From: Pseudomonas sp. TH10
Lineage (GTDB): Bacteria > Pseudomonadota > Gammaproteobacteria > Pseudomonadales > Pseudomonadaceae
NCBI RefSeq assembly: GCF_016651255.1
Contig: NZ_JAEKEG010000039.1
Coordinates: forward strand, 1-54,316
Reading direction: 5' to 3'
DNA length: 54,316 bases
In this document: positions 35,567 to 44,679 of the stretch, piece by piece
How positions within the stretch are numbered: position 1 is the first letter of the stretch
Layout: every line of letters starts with the position of its first letter
Made by a program: the position numbers and the translations under genes
Notes under the pieces: model-generated
Told to the model about the DNA's origin: nothing
Databases searched by the model: none
The model's input: only the letters and a program-made list of their open reading frames with translations

Positions 35567-36049
35567 ATGGAACCCGGAAACGCCCAGCTGTCGATGACGG
35601 TACTGATGACCCCCGACATGGCCAACTTCTCTGGCAATGTCCACGGCGGCACCCTGCTCAAATACCTCGACGAAGTGGCTTACGCCTGCGCCAGCCGTTA
35701 CGCCGGCCGTTACGTGGTGACCCTGTCGGTGGATCAGGTGATTTTCCGCGAGCCGATCCACGTCGGCGAACTGGTGACCTTCCTCGCTTCGGTCAACTAC
35801 ACCGGCAACACGTCGATGGAAGTCGGCATCAAAGTGGTAACCGAAAACATCCGCGAACGCTCGGTGCGCCACACCAATAGCTGTTTCTTCACCATGGTCG
35901 CGGTCGACGATCAGCGCAAACCTGCTGCGGTGCCGCCGCTGCAACCGCAGAACAGTGAAGACAAGCGCCGTTACATGCAGGCACAGCAGCGCCGGCAGAT
36001 CCGCCAGGAGCTGGAAAAGCGGTATCAGGAGATCAAGGGCGACGCCTGA
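35567..36049 (+). CDS. Acyl-CoA thioesterase (YciA/BACH-like)
   Basis: A 160-residue hotdog thioesterase. TVLMTPDMANFSGNVHGGTL (residues about 11-30) holds the catalytic Asn/His-Gly-Gly region and YLDEVAYACASRYAG the acidic helix. The C-terminus is a long charged helix (ending YQEIKGDA). ATG 35567 is chosen; a TTG at 35549 is in frame. It is divergent from the CPA2 antiporter. It differs from the thioesterase at 1927 in the N-terminal half. Confidence 0.88.
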   Translation: MEPGNAQLSMTVLMTPDMANFSGNVHGGTLLKYLDEVAYACASRYAGRYVVTLSVDQVIFREPIHVGELVTFLASVNYTGNTSMEVGIKVVTENIRERSVRHTNSCFFTMVAVDDQRKPAAVPPLQPQNSEDKRRYMQAQQRRQIRQELEKRYQEIKGDA

Positions 36050-36073
36050 GGTCTGGTTCCGACCTTAGATAGC

Positions 36074-36163
36074 TTGCGGGCAAGCCCGCTCCCACAGAGA
36101 TTGTCAGTGGACACAATATTTGTGCACCCGGCAGATTTCCTGTGGGAGCGGGCTTGCCCGCGA
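36074..36163. repeat. REP element pair (GCGGGCAAGCCCGC subtype)
   Basis: TTGCGGGCAAGCCCGCTCCC and inverted GGGAGCGGGCTTGCCCGCGA flank a spacer of about 44 nt. It belongs to the GGGCAAGCCC subtype, distinct from the GAGCAGGCTC subtype elsewhere in the window. It lies between convergent genes. Confidence 0.9.
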
Positions 36164-36180
36164 ATGGGTTCAACGCAAAA

Positions 36181-37054
36181 TCAGAGGCTGATCGCAGTCG
36201 CCTCAAACCGCACCCGCGGATGCGCAATGCGGTCCTGAGCACGTACCAATTCCAACTCATAGCTGGCACACGCCTGGGTCTCCAGCAGCACCTCATGCAC
36301 CGCCGACGCCGCGAATTCGAACGCCGCCACAAGGCTGTCCCCCAACAGCACTCGTGCCAGGAACAACCCTGAAGTCAGGTCGCCCACGCCCACCGGCTGC
36401 CGCGGGAACGCTAACAGCGGACGGCGCAAATGCCAGCTGTTCTCGGCTGTGACCAGCAGCATCTCGAACACATCCGCCGATTTCCCGGGGTAGTCCAGGT
36501 GCTTGACCAACACTGCCTTGGGGCCACGGGCCAGCAGTGCTCGCGCCATGGCCAGGCAGTCGAACAGCGATTGCGGGCGGCGCCCTGAAAAGCTGTCCAG
36601 CTCCAACTGGTTCGGGCACATGAAGTCGGCCACGGCTGCCGCTTCTTCCAGAAGGAAATCGCTGACCTCCTGCGGCACACTGCAGCCCTTCTCCGGGTGA
36701 CCCATCACCGGGTCGCACAGGTATAACGCCTTGGGATTCATCGACTTGATCCGCGCCACACCGGTCAGGATCGCCCGTCCCTGGGCCGCACTGCCCAGGT
36801 ACCCGGAAGAGCACCGCATCGCAGTTGCCCAGCTCGCCAATGGCGGCGATGCCTTCGACCAGCTCGGGGATCTGCTGTGGCGGCAGCACTTCGCCCGCCC
36901 ACTGGCCGTACTGGGTGTGATTGGAAAACTGCACGGTGTTGAGCGGCCAGACATTCACCCCGACCCGCTGCATCGGGAAAACCGCGGCGCTGTTGCCGGC
37001 ATGGCCGAACACCACATGGGACTGAATGGCGAGCAGATGAGGCGTACGTTTCAT
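36181..37054 (-). CDS. pdxY: Pyridoxal kinase PdxY, frameshifted as sequenced
   Basis: A ribokinase-fold kinase of about 290 residues that phosphorylates pyridoxal in vitamin B6 salvage. The start is [20 protein letters not shown] (ATG 37054, GGAA upstream). The second half begins [10 protein letters not shown] and includes [11 protein letters not shown] and the anion-hole [12 protein letters not shown]. The halves are in different frames; removing one A from GGAAGAG near 36806 gives [13 protein letters not shown], the expected sequence. Sequencing insertion is likely. Overall length matches the family. Confidence 0.9.
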
Positions 37055-37171
37055 TCGGGTTTTTCCGTAAAACGATTGAAATTCAAGCCGCGCAGTATGC
37101 GACGAAACACAGCCTGTACGACAGACCGGCGACGCAGTTAAGCTGACGCTATCTTTTGGAGTTCCTTGTTG

Positions 37172-37585
37172 ATGCTGACCCTCGAAAACATCTTCGTGCT
37201 GATGCTGTTCGCCGCTGCCGGCGCGTGGCTATGGCACAACCACGGCTTGCGCGAGCGGGCGCTGGAGCGGGTCAAGCAGCATTGCCTGAACGTGCGCGTC
37301 GAGCTGCTCGACGGTAACGTGGCGCTGAAGAAGATCGGCTTCATCAAGGACGCCAACGGCCGTCGACGTCTGGCGCGGGTGTACAACTTCGAATTCACCG
37401 TAACCGGTGAAACCCGGCACAACGGCACCATCACCCAGTTTGGCGCGCACAGTGCGCAGATTGAACTGGCGCCCTACCCGGCCCCGTTCGATGACACGCC
37501 GCCGGTGGTCGACATCGTCAAACCCCGCGCTGAAGTGATCGAGCTGAGCCAATGGCGCCAGGATCACAACAAGTGGAGACCTTAG
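37172..37585 (+). CDS. DUF3301 domain-containing membrane protein
   Basis: A 137-residue protein with one N-terminal membrane segment (about 5-25; [20 protein letters not shown]) and a cytoplasmic DUF3301 domain ([37 protein letters not shown]). Function unknown. ATG 37172 or TTG 37166 with GGAG upstream. Its end overlaps the convergent G3E GTPase gene by 4 bp. Confidence 0.85.
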   Translation: MLTLENIFVLMLFAAAGAWLWHNHGLRERALERVKQHCLNVRVELLDGNVALKKIGFIKDANGRRRLARVYNFEFTVTGETRHNGTITQFGAHSAQIELAPYPAPFDDTPPVVDIVKPRAEVIELSQWRQDHNKWRP

Positions 37586-38544
37586 AGCAGGCAATCAGCC
37601 AACGTCTCTTGTAGCGTCACCACATCCCCTGGGGCATCAAAGATCAACTCGATGCGCGAATCCAGGCGCCACTCACTGGGCCGCCATTGCAGCGGCGAGT
37701 TATCCAGCGCATTGGCGGACACCCAACCTGCATCGCTGTGAATGACCAGCTTTGCCCGCCGCCACACCATGCCCTCAAGCCATCGACTGACGTGGGCCAA
37801 TTGGAACGTCTGGCTCGGGTGCCAGCGCCAGCCAACGCTCCAGCTGCCCTGCTGTTGCTGACAGAGACAAATCGGCGTTGCAGGGTCAGTCCATAGTGCC
37901 GGCAGCTGTCCCAGCCCCTTGTGCGCGATGAAGTTATCCACAGCCCCCACAGCGCGAGCATCGAGCCCGGGTAGTGCGCTTAGCGGCAGTGCTGCCTGCC
38001 GGGTCCAGTGCAGTGGGCGCGCTGGCAGGCTGGCGGCGATGCGCTGGCGATCTGCTTCATTAAGCTGTTCCGACTTGTTCAGCAACAACAAGCCGGCGCT
38101 GCCTAGCGCCTCCTGTTGCGCCTGTGGCAAGGTTTTGCCAAGGGCTAGTGCCTGGGCATCCAGGACCAGTACACACGGCTGTACAGCCAGTACACCCAGC
38201 CAGGGCCCCTCGTTCAGTTGCCTGAGCAATTGCGCCGGATGACCCAACCCGGACGGCTCGATAAACAGCCGATCGGGCCGTGCCTTGCGCAGCAGACGTC
38301 CCAGCCCTATCTGAAAAGGCGCACCGTTTACGCAGCACAAACATCCCCCGGCCACTTCACCCAGTGCGATACCATCGGCGGCGCGAGTCAGCAGCGCGGC
38401 GTCGAGGCCGATCTGGCCAAACTCGTTGATCAGCACCGCCCAGCGCTCGCCGGTCGGCCGCTGCGCCATGAGCTGGCGTATCAGGCTGGTCTTGCCGGCA
38501 CCCAAAGGGCCAGCAATGACATGGGTGGGAATGTTCTGCAACAT
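37582..38544 (-). CDS. G3E-family (CobW/COG0523) GTPase
   Basis: A 320-residue COG0523 GTPase. Walker A GPLGAGKTSLIRQL (about residues 12-25), the metal-binding GGCLCC motif (about 66-71), IEPSGLGHPAQL, LNKSEQL (guanine-specificity loop) and a C-terminal CobW domain. Such proteins are putative metallochaperones. ATG 38544 is preferred to TTG 38571. This is the second COG0523 gene here, beside zigA but without a visible Zur box of its own; the metal is not evident. Confidence 0.88.
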   Translation of the reverse strand: MLQNIPTHVIAGPLGAGKTSLIRQLMAQRPTGERWAVLINEFGQIGLDAALLTRAADGIALGEVAGGCLCCVNGAPFQIGLGRLLRKARPDRLFIEPSGLGHPAQLLRQLNEGPWLGVLAVQPCVLVLDAQALALGKTLPQAQQEALGSAGLLLLNKSEQLNEADRQRIAASLPARPLHWTRQAALPLSALPGLDARAVGAVDNFIAHKGLGQLPALWTDPATPICLCQQQQGSWSVGWRWHPSQTFQLAHVSRWLEGMVWRRAKLVIHSDAGWVSANALDNSPLQWRPSEWRLDSRIELIFDAPGDVVTLQETLADCLL

Positions 38545-38573
38545 GGCCGGGAGCTTTCTTGGGAGATTCAAAG

Positions 38574-38930
38574 ATGCGTTGGATGGGATGGTCGTTGCTG
38601 TTGGCGTTGCTGTCGAGCGAAGTGTGGGCTCAGGCCTGCGTAGTGCACAGTCAGGGCGAGCGGCTCGACGTCAAAGTCTGCCAGCAGAACCGCAACATTC
38701 CGCAGAAACTGTTCAACGACGGTTTCTGCCAGCCATCGTTGGCCGGGCAGAAAGTCGAGGTGCAGTACGTCGACCAGTGCCCGAGCGGTGCGTTTGGTGT
38801 GTGCAGCAACGCGCAAGTCGCCAATATGCCTTATCGCCAGGACATCCACTATTACGGCGTCGCTACTGACGCGGCGTATCTCAAGCCGTATTGCGAAGGC
38901 CAGAGCCAGGGTTCGTGGCTCAAGCCTTGA
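38574..38930 (+). CDS. Small exported Cys-rich protein, unknown function
   Basis: A 118-residue protein with a signal peptide (MRWMGWSLLLALLSSEVWA, cut before QACVVHS) and six or more cysteines after it, including CQQNRNIP, DGFCQP, DQCPSGAFGVCSN and KPYCEG. This suggests a disulfide-stabilised periplasmic protein. ATG 38574 has GGAG upstream; it is divergent from the G3E GTPase and convergent with zigA, whose stop is 3 bp away. Homologues accompany metal genes in pseudomonads. I do not recognise the family. Confidence 0.75.
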   Translation: MRWMGWSLLLALLSSEVWAQACVVHSQGERLDVKVCQQNRNIPQKLFNDGFCQPSLAGQKVEVQYVDQCPSGAFGVCSNAQVANMPYRQDIHYYGVATDAAYLKPYCEGQSQGSWLKP

Positions 38931-38933
38931 GCC

Positions 38934-40139
38934 TCAGGAGACTTCCTCGTACCACGGTCCGAACGGGTCCGTCAGCTGTTGCCAGCCCGACACACCCAAT
39001 GCCATTTCTGCTTCAGTGAGCAAGCAGTCGTCCAGCTCGCCGGTGAGTTTTGCGAAGTCGATATTCTGGCCGATGAACACCAGCTCCTGGCGGCAATCGC
39101 CGGTGTCGACAGCCCAGTTTTTTCGGATTGCAGCGATGCTTTCGTCGTCCTGTGGCCACTGCTCCTGTGGCACAAAACGCCACCAGCGCCCAGCATATCC
39201 ATGGCGCATCAAGCCGCCCGCCTGAGACCAGCTACCCGCGTCCATGTGCTTGCTGGCGAGCCAGAAAAATCCCTTGGAACGCAGCAATTTGCCATTTTCC
39301 CAGGAGCCGTTGATGAAATCGAAAAAACGCCGGGGATGAAAAGGTTTACGCGCCCGATAGGCGGTGGAAGCGATGCCATACTCCTCAGTCTCCGGCAGGT
39401 GCTCACCGCGTAGCTCTCGCAGCCAGCCAGGGGCCTGGGCGGCCTTGTCGAAATCGAAACGACCCGTATCCAGGATTCTGCCCAAGGCAACTTCGCCCAT
39501 CACCATCGGAATGATTTCGGCCTGAGCGTTGAGGCGTTTGAGGATCGCCATCAATTCCTCCCGCTCGCTCCGGCTGATCAAGTCGATCTTGCTGATCAAC
39601 AACACGTCGGCGAATTCGACTTGTTCGACCAGCAGGTCGGTGATCGAGCGCTCGTCTTCCTCGCCGAGGATTTCACCCTGGGAGGCGAGGCTTTCAGCAG
39701 CCTGGTAATCGAGGAGGAAGTTCACCCCGTCGACTACAGTGATCATGGTGTCGAGGCGAGCGATGTCAGCGAGACTTTGGCCGTGCTCATCGCGAAAGGT
39801 AAACGTCTCGGCCACCGGCAACGGCTCAGAGATTCCCGTGGATTCGATCAACAAATAATCGAAGCGACCCTCACGGGCGAGCTTGCTGACTTCCTCAAGC
39901 AAGTCCTCGCGTAACGTACAGCAGATACAACCGTTGCTCATTTCCACGAGCTTCTCTTCAGCGCGGTTCAGGCTGACATCGCGTTGAACTTCGCTGCCAT
40001 CAATATTGATCTCGCTCATATCATTGACGATCACTGCCACGCGCAGATTTTCGCGATTTCGCAGCACATGGTTGAGCAGCGTGCTTTTGCCCGCGCCTAA
40101 AAAGCCAGACAGCACGGTGACGGGTAGACGGTGGGGCAT
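38934..40139 (-). CDS. zigA: Zinc metallochaperone GTPase ZigA (G3E/COG0523)
   Basis: A 401-residue COG0523 GTPase: Walker [14 protein letters not shown] (about residues 11-23), the zinc-binding motif GCICC (about 68-72), [24 protein letters not shown], and a long CobW C-terminal domain (about 260-395). Zur-regulated proteins of this subgroup deliver zinc to client enzymes under scarcity. ATG 40139 has GAGG upstream. It is divergent from folE2 across a Zur-like box, which supports the assignment. Confidence 0.9.
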   Translation of the reverse strand: MPHRLPVTVLSGFLGAGKSTLLNHVLRNRENLRVAVIVNDMSEINIDGSEVQRDVSLNRAEEKLVEMSNGCICCTLREDLLEEVSKLAREGRFDYLLIESTGISEPLPVAETFTFRDEHGQSLADIARLDTMITVVDGVNFLLDYQAAESLASQGEILGEEDERSITDLLVEQVEFADVLLISKIDLISRSEREELMAILKRLNAQAEIIPMVMGEVALGRILDTGRFDFDKAAQAPGWLRELRGEHLPETEEYGIASTAYRARKPFHPRRFFDFINGSWENGKLLRSKGFFWLASKHMDAGSWSQAGGLMRHGYAGRWWRFVPQEQWPQDDESIAAIRKNWAVDTGDCRQELVFIGQNIDFAKLTGELDDCLLTEAEMALGVSGWQQLTDPFGPWYEEVS

Positions 40140-40195
40140 GCGAAATTCCTCGTAGGCATTGCACGCTCTTGTGAGAAAAAGGCGTGGTATATTTA

Positions 40196-40216
40196 ATATG
40201 TAATAACATAACATAT
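40196..40216. promoter_or_regulatory. Zur box between zigA and folE2
   Basis: ATATGTAAT-AAC-ATAACATAT is a 9-3-9 dyad with one mismatched pair. Its core GTAATAACATAAC (40200-40212) matches the Zur consensus GTTATANTATAAC at 10 of 12 fixed bases. It lies 57 bp upstream of zigA and 30 bp upstream of folE2, so it could repress both. Confidence 0.75.
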
Positions 40217-40245
40217 AATATCTACCTCTACGATGGAACTGCCTC

Positions 40246-41166
40246 ATGAACGCGCTGCCGTTGCCGGATATCGCCACCCAGGCCTCCCACCAAACACTGC
40301 CGCTGGATTGGGTCGGCATGCGCGGGATTGCCATTCCCATCGTGCTCAACGGCCAGCATTGCTCGGCAAAAGCCGATGCAGGGGTCAGCCTGGACGATGG
40401 CGACGCACGTGGCATCCACATGTCACGCCTGTACCTGGCATTAGAATCGCTTGAGCAACAGGCGCTGACGCCTGCGCGCTTGAGCCAGGTACTGCAGTGC
40501 TTTCTGCGGACTCACCAGGGACTTTCAAACAGTGCCTACCTAAACATCCACTTTGAGCTGCTGTTAAAAAGACCGGCACTGATCACCCAATTATCCGGCT
40601 GGCGGTCATACCCGGTGAGTGTTCAAGCGCGCCTGGAAAATGGAATGTTCCACGTGGAACTAACTGTCGAAGTCATCTACTCGTCGACCTGCCCCTGTTC
40701 AGCCGCACTTTCGCGGCAGCTGATCCAGAAGCAATTCATTGATGATTTCGCCAACAGGACTCTGCAGCATGCCGAGGTGCTTGTGTGGTTGGGTGGCGCA
40801 AATGGAATTGTTGCGACACCTCACAGCCAGCGCAGCAGCGCACAACTGCAAGCACGGATAATTCCAGATGGGTTGGAGTTACCACTGTTAAAAATAATAG
40901 ATGTAGCAGAAACGGCGTTAGGCACCGCAGTACAAACAGCGGTTAAGCGCGCCGACGAACAAGCTTTCGCGTTGGCAAATGGACAGAACCTGATGTTCTG
41001 CGAAGACGCCGCGCGACGTCTGCACTTTGCCCTCAAACACTGCGATGAAATCGACGGGTTTCAACTACGCGTGGTGCATGCAGAGAGCCTGCATGCCCAC
41101 GACGCGGTGGCACAGAGCCAATGGAAGCGGGATCAGGCTCGAGGCTTGACCGTACCGCAATCCTGA
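40246..41166 (+). CDS. folE2: GTP cyclohydrolase FolE2 (type IB)
   Basis: A 306-residue GTP cyclohydrolase IB that makes dihydroneopterin triphosphate for folate. IALPI-like N-terminus, MSRLYLALE (conserved HMSRL), [11 protein letters not shown] with the metal-ligand Cys, and a C-terminal conserved EDAARRL. FolE2 can use metals other than zinc and is typically induced by Zur when zinc-dependent FolE fails. ATG 40246. A parS-like palindrome lies inside it. Its end overlaps the DUF3617 gene by 34 bp. Confidence 0.92.
   Translation: MNALPLPDIATQASHQTLPLDWVGMRGIAIPIVLNGQHCSAKADAGVSLDDGDARGIHMSRLYLALESLEQQALTPARLSQVLQCFLRTHQGLSNSAYLNIHFELLLKRPALITQLSGWRSYPVSVQARLENGMFHVELTVEVIYSSTCPCSAALSRQLIQKQFIDDFANRTLQHAEVLVWLGGANGIVATPHSQRSSAQLQARIIPDGLELPLLKIIDVAETALGTAVQTAVKRADEQAFALANGQNLMFCEDAARRLHFALKHCDEIDGFQLRVVHAESLHAHDAVAQSQWKRDQARGLTVPQS
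40646..40661. other. parS-type centromere site inside folE2
   Basis: TGTTCCACGTGGAACT contains the perfect 14-bp palindrome GTTCCACGTGGAAC (40647-40660), the ParB-binding core (two GTTCCAC half-sites) known in Pseudomonas parS. The outer base at 40661 is T rather than A. In frame it encodes Met-Phe-His-Val-Glu-Leu. Confidence 0.75.
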
Positions 41167-41654
41167 CCCAGCCACACGGCTCGAGTATCGAGGCTACCCT
41201 TCTGCTGAATACCGGTGGCGTTGAATGTACCGTTGACCTTGGTAGTGAACTCACGATCGCTGAGGAAAGTGGCCACGCCGGTACCTTGGGCCTTCGGGCA
41301 GCTGAACCGGAATTTCCACTGGTTGCCGGTACGCTCGGTGATTTCCTGCTTGCAACCCGACTGAGGATCCGTCAGGGGGATATTGTCGGTCTTTACCTGT
41401 TCCGGAGTCAGGCAGGCGCGAATGCCCTTGCCACCCATGGTGATGCCTTGCTTCTCCAGTTGAGCGCGTTGCTCAGGCGTCATCTGGCTCTGGATCTGCC
41501 CGAGAATCAGTTGCAGATCCGGGAGGTCCTGGTTGTCGACCTTGACGTTGCTCGATGTCATTTCCCACAGCCCCGGCTGCAGCATCTGCGCCTGCGCAAT
41601 CATCGGCATTGCCAAACCCAGGCCCAGCGCCAAACCCAGCAGACGAACATTCAT
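41133..41654 (-). CDS. DUF3617 domain-containing exported protein
   Basis: A 173-residue protein with a signal peptide (MNVRLLGLALGLGLAMPMIA, cut near AQAQ) and a DUF3617 domain: LQPGLWEMTSSNVKV, RACLTPEQVKTDN, SGCKQEITERTGNQW. Function unknown, predicted periplasmic. The stop overlaps the convergent folE2 end by 34 bp. GGAGT precedes ATG 41654. Confidence 0.85.
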   Translation of the reverse strand: MNVRLLGLALGLGLAMPMIAQAQMLQPGLWEMTSSNVKVDNQDLPDLQLILGQIQSQMTPEQRAQLEKQGITMGGKGIRACLTPEQVKTDNIPLTDPQSGCKQEITERTGNQWKFRFSCPKAQGTGVATFLSDREFTTKVNGTFNATGIQQKGSLDTRAVWLGQDCGTVKPRA

Positions 41655-41785
41655 CGAAAAACTCCTGATCAGTAGTGGCCGTTAGACGCCGGCCGATTGC
41701 TTCGGTTCATGCGCCAATTAAATAGCGACATTCGCGACAGAACATGGTCTGTTAAGCATTGAATCTTCCGGAGCAAGGCTGCCCC

Positions 41786-43225
41786 ATGGATTATTTTGGA
41801 CCGCACATTTTCGGTTACTTGATCGCCCTGATACACACCCTCGGCTTGATCGCCGCGATACATGCGGTGCTCACCGTGCGCACGGCTCAAGGCTCGATCG
41901 CCTGGGCATTGTCGCTGATCTTTATTCCCTATCTCACGCTAATTCCGTATCTGGTGTTTGGCCGCAGTACCTTCGATGGCTACATCAAGGCCCGGCGCCA
42001 GGCCAACGAACAGATGCGTCAGGCCATCTCCGAACTGAATTGGCGGCCGTGGGTGGAAGAAGCCCTGACCGCCCGCGCCTCAAATGCCTACGCGTCATTA
42101 CGGGCGATGCCAAAACTGGGACGAATGCCGTGCCTGGCGAACAATGAAGTGCGCCTGCTGATCAATGGGAACGCCACCTTCGAAGCTATTTTCGCGGCAA
42201 TAAGCTCCGCCAAAGAAGCGGTGCTGATCCAGTTTTTTATCATTCACGATGACCGCCTCGGCCAACGTCTGCAAAGCCTGCTGCTGCAAAAAGCCGCCGA
42301 AGGGGTGGCGGTTTATCTGTTGTATGACCGCATTGGCAGCCACTCCCTGCCCCACAGTTTTGTCCAGCCGTTGCGCGATGCTGGTGTTGAGGTCAAGGCG
42401 TTCGCCACTCGCAGCGGTTGGCTAAATCGCTTTCAGGTGAACTTCCGCAACCATCGAAAAATTGTGGTGGTCGATGGTGTGCTGGGCTTTGTCGGTGGCC
42501 ACAATGTCGGCGACGAGTACATGGGCGAAAAACCACCGCTGGCACCCTGGCGTGATACCCACGTTGAAGTACGCGGCCCAGTCGTTGCCTGCATGCAGGA
42601 GTCGTTTGCCGAAGACTGGTTCTGGGCGGCGCGCTCGCTGCCCCCGCTGATACTGCCTGACGTCTATCCGGATGACGGAGTGCTGTGCCAGTTACTCGCC
42701 AGCGGTCCGGCAGATGCCTATGAAACCTGCTCACTGTTTTTCGTTGAGGCGATCCACGCAGCCACGCAGCGGGTCTGGATCACCAGCCCGTATTTCATTC
42801 CTGACGAAGCTGTTTTCGCCGCCCTGCGTCTGGCTGTGTTGCGCGGTGTCGATGTGCGTTTGCTGCTGCCGTCGCGCCCTGATCACCGCATCGTTTATGC
42901 CGCATCCAGCCTCTATGCGTTCGAGGCCGTGCGTGCCGGCGTGCGGGTTTTCCGCTACCAACCCGGTTTTCTGCATCAGAAAGTGGTGTTGATCGACAGC
43001 GAGATCAGCGCCATCGGCAGCGCCAATCTGGACAACCGCTCGTTCCGGCTGAATTTCGAGGTGATGTTACTGACCGTCGACAGCGCTTTCGCTGCGAGTG
43101 TGGAACACATGCTCATTGAGGATTTCGAGCAAGCCTGCGAGATCGCCCAAGAAGAAAGCCGGGAGATCCACCGCCTGCAACAACTCGGCATGCGGATCGC
43201 CCGGCTTATTTCACCGATTCTCTGA
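41786..43225 (+). CDS. cls: Cardiolipin synthase
   Basis: A 479-residue phospholipase-D-superfamily cardiolipin synthase that condenses two phosphatidylglycerol molecules. Two N-terminal membrane segments (about residues 5-60), then HKD motifs [18 protein letters not shown] (about 225-240) and [18 protein letters not shown] (about 395-412). ATG 41786 is preceded by GGAGCAAGG. It is convergent with cfa, with only 2 bp between the two stops; both act on membrane lipids. Confidence 0.93.
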   Translation: MDYFGPHIFGYLIALIHTLGLIAAIHAVLTVRTAQGSIAWALSLIFIPYLTLIPYLVFGRSTFDGYIKARRQANEQMRQAISELNWRPWVEEALTARASNAYASLRAMPKLGRMPCLANNEVRLLINGNATFEAIFAAISSAKEAVLIQFFIIHDDRLGQRLQSLLLQKAAEGVAVYLLYDRIGSHSLPHSFVQPLRDAGVEVKAFATRSGWLNRFQVNFRNHRKIVVVDGVLGFVGGHNVGDEYMGEKPPLAPWRDTHVEVRGPVVACMQESFAEDWFWAARSLPPLILPDVYPDDGVLCQLLASGPADAYETCSLFFVEAIHAATQRVWITSPYFIPDEAVFAALRLAVLRGVDVRLLLPSRPDHRIVYAASSLYAFEAVRAGVRVFRYQPGFLHQKVVLIDSEISAIGSANLDNRSFRLNFEVMLLTVDSAFAASVEHMLIEDFEQACEIAQEESREIHRLQQLGMRIARLISPIL

Positions 43226-43227
43226 AG

Positions 43228-44415
43228 CTAAGGGTTATAGATGTCGTCGCGGGTCCATGGCAGTTCATGGCTGCCATCGGCATGCGCTTTCACTGCGAGG
43301 ATCTGGTGCAGATTGATCCAGCCGCGCGCGAACGCATAGGCACAACCGGCCAGATACAAACGCCAGATGCGTAGCGCCTGATCCGGCACCAGTTTACCCG
43401 CCGCTTCGAGGTTGTCCTCCAGACGCTCGCTCCAGTGATCCAGTGTGCGCGCGTAGTGCAGCCGCAAGCTTTCAACGTCGACAATCTCCAGACCCGCTTC
43501 GCTGATCTCGGCCGAGATCATCGACAGGTGTGGTAGCTCGCCATTGGGGAACACGTATTTCTCGATGAAATCCCCGGCACCGCGCCCCACTGGGCGGCCA
43601 TCAGTGTGCTTGGCGGTGATGCCGTGGTTCATCACCAGGCCGCCCTCCTTCACCGCGCCGAACAGGGTTTTGCAGTACTCGGCCAGATTGGCGTGGCCGA
43701 CGTGTTCGAACATACCGACGCTGACCACCTTGTCGAATCGCCCATCCTGAGGCAGATCACGATAGTCGAGCAGCTGCAGTTCGATCTGGTCTTCCAGGCC
43801 TTCAGCTTTGACCCGCTCACGCGCCAGTTCCAGCTGTTCCTTGCTCAGGGTGATGCCGAACACTTTGGCGCCGAACTCGCGAGCAGCGTATCGCGCGAGG
43901 CCACCCCAACCGCAGCCGACATCCAGCAGATAGTCGCCAGGCTGCAAGCGCAGCTTGCGGCATAGATGACGGAATTTGGCCTGTTGCGCCTGCTCAAGGG
44001 TTTCGCTGCCCGTTTCGAAATAGGCACACGAATACGCCATGTCGCTGTCCAGCCACAGCTGATAAAACGCGTTGGACAAGTCGTAGTGGTAGGAAATGGC
44101 CTTGGCGTCGGTTTCCTTGTCGTGGACCGAGCGCACGGGCTGATTGTCGTCATCCTCACCGAGCAAGGCATTGCTCAGTTCGTCGCAGACGCGAATGACG
44201 TCGGTAATTGAACCCTCCAGTTCCAGTTTGCCTTCGACAAACGCTGCACCCAACGCATCAAGACTTGGATGGGTGAACTGGCTGACCATCTGCGGGTCCT
44301 TGACCACGATGGTGACACTGGGCGCCGGCCCCAGATTGAACTCGTGGCCATCCCAGAGTCGCAAGCGAAGCGGTAGCTGCAGATTCTGTAAGGCCGGTGG
44401 AAGTTGCGCGAGCAT
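43228..44415 (-). CDS. cfa: Cyclopropane-fatty-acyl-phospholipid synthase
   Basis: A 395-residue SAM-dependent enzyme that methylenates cis-unsaturated acyl chains of membrane phospholipids. An N-terminal lipid-binding region is followed by SYHYDLSNAFYQLWLD, the SAM site LLDVGCGWGGLARYAA (about 165-180), ITLSKEQL and SVGMFEHVGHAN. GGGGGA lies 7 nt before ATG 44415. CFA synthases are usually stationary-phase induced; I do not see a clear sigma-S promoter. Confidence 0.92.
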   Translation of the reverse strand: MLAQLPPALQNLQLPLRLRLWDGHEFNLGPAPSVTIVVKDPQMVSQFTHPSLDALGAAFVEGKLELEGSITDVIRVCDELSNALLGEDDDNQPVRSVHDKETDAKAISYHYDLSNAFYQLWLDSDMAYSCAYFETGSETLEQAQQAKFRHLCRKLRLQPGDYLLDVGCGWGGLARYAAREFGAKVFGITLSKEQLELARERVKAEGLEDQIELQLLDYRDLPQDGRFDKVVSVGMFEHVGHANLAEYCKTLFGAVKEGGLVMNHGITAKHTDGRPVGRGAGDFIEKYVFPNGELPHLSMISAEISEAGLEIVDVESLRLHYARTLDHWSERLEDNLEAAGKLVPDQALRIWRLYLAGCAYAFARGWINLHQILAVKAHADGSHELPWTRDDIYNP

Positions 44416-44580
44416 GGAAAATCCCCCTTGTTTCAGACGTCAGATCTGAGGGTAGACCATCCTGGAAAAATAGCAGGCTATCGATTTAACGGGCTTTCCA
44501 GGGATCTTCAGGTCAAAAAAACACCAGAACCTGCACCCTCCTCCCAGATGACTCCCGAAAACTGCTGGAGTTCTGAAAAT

Positions 44581-44628
44581 TATAATTGCCCTACCGAGGG
44601 CGCATGAGACATATTATGTTCATAATAT
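44581..44628 (+). promoter_or_regulatory. lpd3 promoter region and operator-like palindrome
   Basis: A consensus -10 TATAAT (44581-44586) without a good -35 is followed by a GCCCT/AGGGC hairpin (44588-44601) and the perfect palindrome ATATTATG-TT-CATAATAT (44611-44628), 51 bp before the lpd3 start. It looks like a repressor site downstream of the promoter. Confidence 0.5.
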
Positions 44629-44679
44629 TAACCCCGGACTACTTTTAACTTCCGATGGCCTTCCATCCAGGAGAACAGC

